Positions 12,556 through 23,318 of a DNA stretch of 64,000 nucleotides are shown piece after piece (position 1 is the stretch's first letter; every line of letters begins with the position of its first letter). The notes beneath the pieces were generated by a model, which saw only the letters and a list, made by a program, of their open reading frames with translations, did not search any database and was not told the DNA's origin. The stretch comes from Istiophorus platypterus (Eukaryota; Chordata; Actinopteri; Istiophoriformes; Istiophoridae), in contig CM029126.1 of NCBI GenBank assembly GCA_016859345.1, positions 13,542,527 to 13,606,526 on the forward strand, written 5' to 3'. The position numbers and the translations under genes are program-made.

Positions 12556-15500
12556 ATGGGAGGAGAAGCAGAGGAGAGGGAGGCTTCTGGCCTTCCAGAG
12601 AAGAGCAAACCTAAGGGAGAAGCAGAAGAGAGTGAGAGTATGTGTGAGAGGGAGATGGAGGAGGAGGAGGAGGAGGGCAGAGGTGTGCGGATCCCTTTGC
12701 ATCGCTGGGTAATGCACGGGGCAGTGATGTTTGGACGCGAGTTCTGCTATGCCATGGAAACAGCCCTGGTGACGCCAGTGCTGCTGCAGATAGGTAAGAA
12801 GATGCAAAACAGTTATATAGAGACATACACAGTCTTGCTCTTCAGTCACTTAAGCAAATGTTCAGTGATATTATAAATATCTAACAAAGAAAATTCACGA
12901 TACTGACTTCACTCTCTAAGTGTTACTAGCACATGCTGTGTATTTGTGACAATACTTTTTTTGTAATTTTGATAAGTATGGTATACAGATATTAACAGAA
13001 CCTGTATTACAATGACTTGTAGATGACAGAAGGGTAAGTGCCAACAACAAGGACACAAATCTGTCTTAATGTGCATTACTCGGCCCATTCAGGGCTTGCA
13101 GATTTATTAGACCCCTCCCACTTTAGGTGCACAGTAGTATGGTAGTATTTCTATCAGTGTAGCGATATGCTGTTTCAAAGCTGGTGTTTACACCAGCTAT
13201 AATGCAGAGCCTGTTCTGTTTACCCTGTCAGGCATCCTAGTTATGTACTGTATTTGTGGCAGTGTTCCCCTGCTTAGTGTCAGGAAATTGGACAAACCAC
13301 ACTGACAGTTTGCCCAGATCCAGGTATGTGTATCTTGGTGTTCATTCATACTATATATGTAGGAATAGTTAGGTTTGATTTGTGATGAAGCCTTCCATAG
13401 CTATCCAAAAAGAGATAATTTCCAGCTGCAACAGTAGTCAGGTAACAGTGACAAAAATTTGGATTTTGACTGTCGTCGTGGATCTGTTGATCTCCCTGAC
13501 TGCACCACTGTGTCATGTAACCTGTGTGCCCAGCTGTAGCCAACAGGGGCTATGCAGTTAGATGTTAGGTTTGCCACCATAGCAGAAATGGAACAAAGGC
13601 ATTTTCCCCTGGCTAGGTATAACAAGAATGTCTAACGCAGCACATTTCAGTCTCACTGTTTTCCTCCCTGTTCACAATATTGTAAGAAAGATTATGTTTA
13701 AAAAACTTTCAACCAAACCCTATTCAGGTTGTTTTTGAACTCATCCAGTTTTGCTTTGGTATAATAAACGATAATTTCTATGGAAAATGCATAGTGGCAG
13801 TTTAAGTCGTAGGTTCATTTATCCTTTATGGTGTGTCTGTATAGTAAAATGTTTTTTTTTTCTCTTTGTTAGCCTAAAGTCCAAGACCAGACTCTCAGAG
13901 AGAAAAGATTATTGTAAATTAATTGCCATATAAATTGACCATTGTGACGTAGGATAATTGTTCTAAAGTAGTTTACTACAATACTGTCACTTATAATTAA
14001 TCTTTTCTAAAAGGTATACTGTAAAGGGAAGAGAAATATTAAGCAACAAAGCAAAAGAGAATCTCTATGCTATATCTTTGTTTCCTTTCTGTTAAAACTG
14101 GATGAAATACCACTAGTTTGGACTGCGGAACCCTTAGCTCTGTGTTTTTACAAGGCTGACTTTACTATAGTCAACACTGTATAAACAAACATACAGTAAA
14201 TGCTTTGCCAAATAAATCTATCAATTTATGGTTTGCTGAATTTCCCAGAGTGCCTCAAGCTTGACCATATACTTTTTACTGCAGTCTCTTTTGGGTTCTG
14301 TTACAGGAACACATCCTCCTGTTTCTTGAATGCAAATACATGTTGTAAGAACCTTGTGGAACCAAGTTTGATAAGAGTTATTAGACTGACAGTTTTCCTA
14401 AGTCCTTTCAGGGCAGGGATTCCAAATGCTGTTAAACAAACATGGAGCTGTTGGAATGAAGTTTGTTACTGTGTTAAAGGTACACAGGAGCAGAGATTTG
14501 TGTTTATTTTTTATTTAGTACAAGATTTCATAATATGATTTACAACTAATGATGCAATTATTCTGTTCCTCATTTTGCCAGCAACACCCACAAAACCCAT
14601 AAAGTAATGCTTGTTTTTGTAATATCTGAACCAGAAGTTTAGCTAAAGTTACATTCAGCAAACTCTGCCAAAGAAGGGTTTGGTTGGCAGTGCCCAGTTT
14701 AGCATTAACAGCTTTTTACTTACTTGATGAAATGTTACGAGTTAAGCATCAAGTTTAATTTTTTTACTTGCTAAGAGCTGTCTCTAGTGGTGGCAGGCAA
14801 TGCCAATGTTAACTCTTTTTCTGCTACTATTTCTATCATTTCTTTACTTCTTCTGAAGTTAGCATACTAACCAGCTTCTCCTGGCCAATCCTATCTCATA
14901 CTACCACTTTGCTTGAGTGAGTCACTGTAGTGTCCACTCTGCCCTAAGTCCAGCGTGAGAGGAAGTAGTGCTGCTCAGAGGGTGTATTCTAACCTCTTGT
15001 AAACACAACGGTGGCTGAAGCTCTTGGAAATCTTGGCCATCAACACCACTGCCAGCCCCTTGCATGAAAACATGTTTGGCAGCAAAGAAAACTTACTTAT
15101 AGCACCTTTCAAGTGCTATACACTGTTGAATGTCTGATCATTCTTAAAACTGAATGCGAAATCATTTTAACATAAACACAATTGGCTGATAGAAAGGATA
15201 TGACTGTTTTTGTCAGCTAATGCAAAGTAATGTAGCTCTACAACAATGAAATCAAGCAGGATATACATTCAGCTTGCTTAAAGGTGCCCTGTGGTGTTGT
15301 ATTTTGAACAAATAAAAGTTATGTTCACATACAGTGCCAAAAAGTGGTCAATGCATTTCCTTCCTCATTAAACTTTTTTTTTTTATAGAACCTGCATTGT
15401 TTGCATCCATGTTTACTATATATTAGTCGTCTTCTTCACCACTTTTGCTGCAGCATTTCATGATAGGTTGTTCCCACCTGTCAATCAGTTGAATAATGTG

Positions 15501-18500
15501 AAACCATTGGCAGAAATGTGGGATACATGCATGAAACAAAAAAGGAAAAAAAAACAAAACTTGAGACCAACTCATTCACTTCTTAGTCCTTCTCAAGGTC
15601 AAAAACTCCTCAGGGTTCCTTTTAAGCCCTTCTGTAGGCCTGTTGACAACAGAGAGAGTGAACAGCAATAGGAATTACAGACAAAAAGCAAGATATTTTT
15701 CCTACTGAAGTGAATTCATCTGCTGGTTTGTTGACTTAAGGGAGCGGGTAGCAAGATGTTCCCGTGAGAACCAGTAGGCTAACCCAGCCAGCTGACTGGA
15801 ATCAAATCCATTAGATTTTTACATTGAAAGTAAAAGCCCATGTCTTTATATGGGGTGGAAAATCATGATTTTGCCATGTAGCAGAGACAGTTTTTTTGTT
15901 TGTTTTTTTTTTTTTTTAAACTGTAAATGATGTGCATTGTCTCATGCATTTTACATAAATGTGTACATAACAGTACTCCAACTTTCAAACCACATTAGTA
16001 TTAAACTGGTTATAAGGATGAGAGTTTCCTGATTTCAGTGCATAACAAAGTCCAGTTATGCCTTATGACAGGGGAACCTGGAGGTGATTTCACCACTTTC
16101 GTGGCTGGTTGCTGCATATTTCTATCTGTGTTGTAACAGGCCACCTCATTATCTGAAATGTTCTTGCCACCATAAAAGCTATTGGTAGAGGAAGCTTTTA
16201 AAAGACATAATGGTTATGTAGCTATGTACTGGTATGCAAGTGCTGTCATCTGCTGTGCTTTTATAAACAGTGGAACACAGGGAAACATTCACCTTTTGTT
16301 CAGAGAGAAAACTGATTAAAAAAAAGTTATCTCCCCAGACTCCTACCCTTTCAGTCATTTTGGCAATTTCCTGTGCAAGAAGTGAGTAATTCAGTACAAT
16401 GGGACATTTATGCTAATATTATCAGTCTGTAGTTTAGTAGCTGAGTTCAAACGGGGTGTATGATATAAAACAAAAAGTAAAACAAATTTAACTCAATGTA
16501 AAGTTATACAAATCTCAGCATAATGAACACAAAAGGCAAACTATATTACATGCAACACAGCTTGTTTTATGCTCAGTGCTGCCTGAATAAATGCACTAAT
16601 ATTGAAAGATTTAATCTTTTCTAAATTTTGCCTTCCATTTTCCCATTTGTACCTGATCTCTGTTGATTTATAGAACTTGTCAGCAAATAAAAACCATAGC
16701 TGTTTCATCAAGTGCCCTCAAATGTCTTGTCACTCATTTAACTGTAGCTTAAAATAATGGCAAGACTCAACTCTATAATATTGTGAAAGCACAGCTAGTT
16801 TAGCAGCCATTTCTGTAATGATTAATTTTATCGTAGTAACTCATTAACAGTGGGGTCAAATTTAAAAAGGTAAATAGAGACATGTACAGTAAAGCAATGC
16901 ACCTGGTTTAATACCTTGCTTGTGAAATAAAAGTGTACTTTAAGACTTTTCTAAGGCTCTGAGCTTACTTTATCTGAATGCAGCTACTGCTCTGTTCTTG
17001 TTTCTTCTAGGCCTTCCAGAGCAATATTACAGTTTAACCTGGTTCCTCAGCCCCATTCTTGGTCTGTTCTTCACACCTGTCATCGGCTCAGCCAGTGACC
17101 GATGTACTCTGCGATGGGGTCGAAGAAGACCATTCATTCTTGCCCTGTGTGTGGGTGTGCTGCTGGGAGTGGCGCTGTTTTTAAATGGATCGCTTATAGG
17201 CAAGTAGAAGGGTTGAAAGGAGATCACCGATAATAATTACTTTTTAAGTTGTAGAATGTTCTGTGTATATTTTGTGGTGTTTTTTCAGGCCTTTCCATTG
17301 GCGATAGCCCAAGCAGCCAGACAATCGGCATCGTCCTCACTGTATTAGGTGTGGTGGTGCTGGACTTCTGTGCTGATGCCTCCGAGGGACCAATCAGAGC
17401 TTACCTTCTTGACGTTGCTGACACTGAGGAGCAAGATATGGCCTTGAATATTCATGCCTTCTCTGCTGGTAAGACATGCATGTATGAACACACACACACA
17501 CACACAGACCATGTGAACCTGTAAAAATATCAGCTGTTCATAAAAACATCTCTGAGTGGTGCACACATAAATTCTCAAAAATGATCTCAGAATATAAGCT
17601 TTTCAATGTTTAAATGATGTAAATAATAGGGTCTCTTTGTTATTGTCTTTGTCCTCGTTTCATGCTACAGTAATTAATATCTGTATGTCCGTGTGTCTGT
17701 GTCTATTCTTGTTGTTCCAGGGCTTGGTGGAGCAGTGGGCTACATGTTAGGTGGTCTAGACTGGACTGGCACAGCTCTGGGCCAAGCGTTTAAATCACAG
17801 GAACAGGTCCTTTTCCTGTTTGCAGGCATCATCTTTATTATCTCTGTCACACTGCACATGCTCAGTATCCCTGAGCGACCTTTCACTCGAGCCAACCGGC
17901 TCAAAGTCACAGGAAGTGGGGAGTCTACCAGCCAGTTGTCTTTCAGGCATGTTGGCCACAAGCCTTCACTTGATGTGATTGCAGAGGAGGATTTTTCTGC
18001 TCAACCCCCATCGAGAGAGGACATTGAATCAGATTCAGAGGAAGGGGAAATGGACTTCCTTGCAGTTGAACGAGTGCGGAGTAAAAGCGATTCAGTCTTA
18101 GCCATGCCAGATGCTACAATCGAGTTGGATCCTGACCTCGATCCAGATGCTCAACTTTTCCTGCCAGAGGTGCATCACTTTCTACCACAGACACAGGGAG
18201 AACTGAACGATGCTTTCAAGCCATCAGACCATAGTATTGGGTCATCTTCCTCTCCTACTACACCACCCACCTTTATTGATGGGATGGTTTTAGAACCTAA
18301 AAATAAAGTTTTGCTGGAGCATAAGAATCCAACAGACTGCCCTGGTTCTGTTCTTCAAATCAGCTCTGGCTCAGAGGACTCACATCTGAGACAGGTGAAA
18401 TCAGCTGCTACAGTTGCAGATTTTTTTTGTGTTAACTTAAAATGACTTACGGACTGTGGAAACAAAATTTGCCTTCAAAGAAACAAATGTCAATTAATTT

Positions 18501-19444
18501 GATATTTAATTAGTTTTCTTGTCCTTAAACGGGCAATACTTGTAACTCTTGAGAAACAGAAAACCTCTGTACTGCGTTTCAGATATGTCATCTCATTTGG
18601 TCTCTCTCCCTCTCTCCGGTCTTAGCAGGTCAAGGCTGCCAATGGTATCAATGCTTGCTTGTCTTCTTCTGATCACTCCAATGCAACGAAAGGCCATGCT
18701 TCCACTAAGCCTGGAAGCCGCCCCACCGTTACCACACGGCCACACCCACACACCTTCTACAGACAAGTACAGATGCATTTATCATTTCTCTCTGTAATCT
18801 TTGTTAATATTTGCTCTCAACACCAAAGCTTATTTTGCAAGTGTGAAAAAGCATATTTTGGTCTTTTTTCTCTCCAGCCTTCCTTTACTTTCTCATACTA
18901 TGGACGAGTAGGATCAAAGCGATATCGTCTGAGACAGACACCAGCTTTGAGCACTCAGCCAATCACCACCTCCCGTAGTCTCAATGATCTGAGTGACCTC
19001 CAGCTGCTAGCAGACAGGCGAGAGTTACAGCTGTCAGCTAGCAGTCTGTCATCTGAGGGCTCAAGCAGTGAGGGAGGAGCAGACAGGGGTACAACTGTTC
19101 GACTGCTGTGGTTGTCCATGTTGAAGGTGAAGTAAATTGGAAACTAATGGGGGTTTTTTCCTCCTATTTTCCTCATATTTCCTCCTATTTTACCATTGCA
19201 CTGAATCACATTAAGTAAGGGAAGTGACTGTGGTTGCATATGAGCAAACCAAACATTTATGGAAACTCCTTCTCTGTATTAGCTTTGATTCCTTCTCCTT
19301 TTTTTGTCTCCTGTAGATGCCGAGGCAACTGTGGAGATTGTGCGTGTGTCACCTACTAACGTGGTTCTCCATTATAGCTGAAGCTGTGTTTTATACTGAT
19401 TTTATGGGGCAAGTCATTTTCCATGGAGACCCCACGGTACACGT

Positions 19445-19516
<72 letters not shown>

Positions 19517-21133
19517 TCATGCCCTCAGTATTATTTACAGAAAGTTGTGCTAACTCAAATCATTAGTATTTTTATACTAAGACCATACAGTCAGGGAAAC
19601 AGAAACACAGCACACTACACATGGAAGTTATGCAAAATATAAATACTACAGTGTCAGTTATCCAGTCTTTTTGTCAAGTCAAGTGTATGATAACATTGTT
19701 GCATTTCTTCCACTTTTTTCAGGCACCAGCCAATTCCACAGAACTACAAAATTATAACAGAGGAGTTCAGATGGGCTGTTGGGGTTTGGTGGTCTATGCT
19801 GCTACTGCCGCTGTCTGCTCTGGTAGAACACAAACACTGTTTCCATTTTTAGATTAGGATTGACCTAACTACTTTATTTACACACAAAATGAGTGGCGAG
19901 TGATACAATTGAATATCTATTCCCTTTTCTTACCGTCTTTCCAAACCTGACTCCAATAACTGATCTTTCTCTCCACCCAGCCATCCTTCAGAAGTACCTG
20001 GATAATTTTGATCTGAGCATTAAGGTCATCTACATCGTTGGAACTCTGGGATTCTCAATAGGTCATTTAATGTATTAGAGTAAACATTAGAGTGTACTAC
20101 ACTAGATTTGGGAGCAGATACACATAGTATATAATGGATCTGCAGGTCAAGGGAAATTTTTTTAATTCAAAATTACTAACAGTCTTTATTCTACCTTATC
20201 TTAGGAACTGCAGTCATGGCAATATTCCCTAATGTTTATGTTGCCATGGTGATGATCAGTAGTATGGGCATCATCTCCATGAGTATCTCTTACTGTCCCT
20301 ATGCATTACTCGGGCAGTACCATGAAATCAAAGAGGTATGTACACTCACAAACACTACACACACATATCCATGCAGTGTCCCAATCTGAGAACACACAAT
20401 ACAAAAGAATATGTTTGCTTTGAGCCTCAGCCCCAAAGCGTTCAAGTTAAGTGTGAGCTTATTTAACATAAGTATATTTTTTAGACTTGGCTTACTAAAA
20501 GCCTAAAACATTTCATCAAAAAAGTATAAACTGTGTATTTGCAGTTCTAAATCTCTCTCCTCATGATCCTTTCCTCAGTACATTCACCATAGTCCAGCAA
20601 ACACTCGAAGAGGTTTTGGTATTGACTGCGCCATCTTATCCTGCCAGGTAAGTGTTCACACTTTTTAGACCCGAACCTAATTTTTGCTATTTGCTCTTAA
20701 CTAAAACTGATGCACTAGTAAATTCCAGGGGACATTTAGTAATTAAAATAAGCAATACCTGAAACATTGGCTATTCTTGATCTTAAACAAATATGGACCA
20801 TAATGGTGATAATGATAATTGATAAAAAGCACAAGTGCCATTATATTGTATGCAATTTTAATGTGTTCTATCCATTTCCAGGTGTATATCAGCCAGATTT
20901 TGGTTGCATCTGCCCTGGGAGCTGTGGTAAAGGCAGTTGGCAGTGTGCGTGTCATTCCTGTAGTGGCCTGTGGAGGCTCCTTCCTTGGCTTCCTAACCGC
21001 ATGTTTCCTTGTCATTTATCCTGATTTGGAACCCAGCAGCTCAGTACAGGACCAGGGCTTGGTGGACTTGTCTGGAGATTCAGACCAGAATGAGAAGAGG
21101 ACATGCGACCAGAGACTGGCTCTGGATTCCTAA
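12556..21133 (+). CDS. slc45a4: Solute carrier family 45 member 4 (MFS transporter)
   Basis: Twelve coding exons: 12556-12793, 17011-17199, 17289-17468, 17721-18394, 18629-18766, 18878-19126, 19317-19436, 19723-19822, 19981-20061, 20205-20335, 20579-20647, 20882-21133. They give about 806 aa. This is a 12-transmembrane major-facilitator protein of the sucrose-transporter-like SLC45 family; SLC45A4 has been reported as a proton-coupled sugar transporter and more recently as a polyamine transporter. Residues 1-45 are acidic with a glutamate run. The GREFCYAMETALVTP block follows. The sugar-porter RWGRRRP motif is at about 114-120. A long acidic cytoplasmic loop at about 255-545 splits the helices, and MLKMPRQLWRLCVCHLLTWFS restarts them. 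The C-terminus differs from mammals after FLVIYP. Intron 2 uses a GC donor at 17200. The exon at 18629 has a tandem TAG/CAG acceptor. Confidence 0.95.
12794..17010 (+). other. slc45a4 large intron
   Basis: A 4.2-kb intron between the first two coding exons. No exon-like frames seen on either strand. It contains a TTAA-flanked MITE-like element (15278-15625). The preceding 14640-15110 also reads like an old percomorph dispersed repeat (a 'cagcttctcctg' piece and a 'gaggaagtagtgctgctcagag' piece), but I cannot define its ends. Confidence 0.6.
15278..15625. mobile_element. TTAA-flanked MITE-like element
   Basis: The left end reads TTAAAGGTGCCCTG (15278-15291) and the right end CAGGGTTCCTTTTAA (15611-15625). 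The right end reverse-complements to TTAAAAGGAACCCTG, so the two ends are imperfect inverted repeats with TTAA at both borders. It is about 350 nt with no coding frame. TTAA target duplication and short terminal repeats are the habit of piggyBac-type non-autonomous elements. The internal text resembles a dispersed percomorph repeat I remember. Family assignment is inference. Confidence 0.55.
17200..17288 (+). other. slc45a4: GC-AG intron of slc45a4
   Basis: The donor reads ATAG followed by GCAAGT, the strong consensus of GC-AG introns, and the acceptor is TTTTTTCAG. Splicing at 17199/17200 keeps the conserved reading frame. Using the nearby GT at 17204 instead gives a stop within a few codons of the next exon. 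Confidence 0.85.
19449..19511. repeat. (AC)n microsatellite next to a splice donor
   Basis: About 31 AC units starting roughly 12 nt after the slc45a4 donor at 19437. Confidence 0.95.
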
Positions 21134-21690
21134 TAATTTCATTTATTATTTTCTTTCTCTTAATTTATGTTCCTTACCTATAAAGAAACACTAAAATTTG
21201 TAATGCCATTTGTGATGCTATTCTCCATTGACTCATAATGTAGTTAAGAGAATAAGCCAGCAGCTGAGGCAAAAAAAAATTAGCAAAGCAGTTGACATGA
21301 CAATTTTTGCATTGCAATTACTGTGAATTTACACTGAAATGGTAGTTTACCATGGTCTCTCAAATTTGACCTCAAGTGTTTTCGGGTTTCAGTGTGATTG
21401 TATTGCAGGGTGCCATTCATTTTGCTTTCTATCGAATCAGTCACAAGTGTTTTGAAATATACATTCCATATACAGTTGAAATGGGAAAATTTTAGTTAAT
21501 CATCAGCTTATGTTCATCATGGCACATTTGTCACACACAGTCTTCAAATAATAATAAGATAGAAATGCCCTGTTATTCCTAAAGGGATTTGTAACTGAAG
21601 CTTTGCTTTACATACTGCTTAGTGTGCCTTTCTGATCATTTGACAGCTGTAAGACTGTCCTGCTCAACAGAAAGAATTAATATGAAGATA
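21134..21690 (+). other. slc45a4 proximal 3' untranslated region
   Basis: From the stop codon to the Tc1 insertion I find no AATAAA or ATTAAA on the plus strand, only a weak TATAAA-type variant at about 21179. The transcript therefore probably runs into or past the transposon. Confidence 0.5.
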
Positions 21691-23318
21691 CAGTAGTGTT
21701 CAAAATAATAGCAGTCCAATGTGACTAACCAGATTAATCACTGTTATTAGTATATTTTTTTTATTGCTACATGGCAAACATGTTACCAGTAGGTGCAGTA
21801 GATTCTCAGAAAACCAACAAGACCCAGCATTCATGATATGCACGCTCTTAAGGCTGTGCAATTGGGCAATTAGTTGAAAGGGGTGTGTTCAAAAAAATAG
21901 CAGTGTCTGCCGTTGACTTTACAAACTCAAAAAAATTTTGTACAAACTTTTTTGTTTCTAAGATTTAGCAATCCTGAGAATCACTAAACTAATATTTAGT
22001 TGTATGACCACAGTTTTTTATAACTGCTTCACATCTGTGTGGCATGGAGTCAACCAACTTGTGGCACCTTTCAGCTGCTATTCCACTCCAAGATTCTTTA
22101 ACAACATTCCACAATTCATTTACATTTCTTGGTTTTGCTTCAGAAACAGCATTTTTGATGTCACCCCACAAGTTCTCGATTGGATTAAGGTCCGGGGATT
22201 GGGCTGGCCACTCCATAACATTAATTTTGTTGGTGCGAAACCAAGATTTTGCTCGTTTACTAGTGTGTTGTGGGTCATTGTCTTGTTGAAACACAGATTT
22301 CAAGGGCATGTCCTCTTCAGCATAAGGCAACATGACCTCTTCAAGTATTTTGACATATGCAAAGTGATCCATGATCCCTGGTATACGATAAATAGGCCCA
22401 ACACCATAGTAGGAGAAACATGGCCATATCATGATGCTTGCACCACCATGCTTCAATGTCTTCACTGTGTACTGTGGCTTGAATTCAGAGTTTGGGGGTC
22501 GTCTCACAAACTGTCTGCGGCCCTTGGACCCAAAAAGAACAATTTTACTCTCATCAGTCCACAAAATGTTCCTCCATTTTCTCTTTAGGCCAGTTGATGT
22601 GTTCTTTGGCAAATTGTAACCTCTTCTACACATGCCTTTTTTTTAACAGAGGGACTTTGCAGGGTATTCTTGTAAATAGATTAGCTTCACAAAGACGTCT
22701 TCTAATTGTCACAGTACTTACAGGTAACTCCAGACTGTCTTTGACCATCCTGCAGCTGATCATTGGCTGAGCCTTTGCCATTCTGGTTATTCTTTGATCC
22801 ATTTTGATGGTTGTCTTCCGTTTTCTGCTATGTGTCTCTGGTTTTGCTCTCCATTTTAAGGCATAGAGATCATTTTAGCTGAACAGCCTATAATTTTTTG
22901 CACCTCTTTATAAGTTTTCCCCTCTCCAATCAACTTTTTGATCAAAGTATGCTGTTCTTCTGAACAATGTCTTGAACGACCCATTTTCCTCGGGCTTTCA
23001 AAGAGAAATGCATGTTCAACAAGTGCTGGCTTCATCCTTAAATAGGGGCCACCTGATTCCCACCTGTTTTTTCACAAAATTGATGACCTCACTGATTGAA
23101 TGCCACACTGCCATTTTTTTGAACACACCCCTTTCAACTAATTGCCCAATTGCACAGCCTTAAGAGCGTGCATATCATGAATGCTGGGTCTTGTTGGTTT
23201 TCTTAGAATCTACTGCACCTACTGGTAACACGTTTGCCATGTAGCAATAAAAAATATACTAATAACAGTGATTAATCTGGTTAGTCACATTGGACTGCTA
23301 TTATTTTGAACACTACTG
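21691..23318. mobile_element. Tc1/mariner-like DNA transposon, degenerate
   Basis: A complete element of 1628 bp flanked by TA target duplications (21689-21690 and 23319-23320). The terminal inverted repeats are long: left 21691-21906, right 23105-23318. They begin CAGTAGTGTTCAAAATAATA and differ at only a few positions. A related motif recurs at the inner edge of each repeat (TGTTCAAAAAAATAGCAGTGT on the left), which is the IR/DR arrangement of Sleeping Beauty-like elements. The near identity of the two ends suggests a fairly recent insertion. The internal transposase gene is on the minus strand and broken. Confidence 0.95.
21989..22984 (-). pseudogene. Tc1-like transposase, frameshifted
   Basis: The minus-strand ATG at 22984 opens a helix-turn-helix DNA-binding start (MGRSRHCSEEQHTLIKK) that ends at a premature stop at 22856-22858 after a one-base loss. 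A second frame change lies near 22575. The catalytic half at 21989-22575 is open and has all acidic residues of the DD34E triad: the D of WTDES, the first D of QQDNDPQHTS, and the E of NPIENLWG with 34 residues between the last two. The C-terminus is intact. The gene cannot make a full transposase as it stands, but the element ends may still be mobilisable in trans. Confidence 0.9.

Noticed and set aside
22004..22588. 194-codon plus-strand open frame in the transposon
   Set aside because: It is the antisense shadow of the transposase catalytic region; the DD34E triad is on the minus strand.
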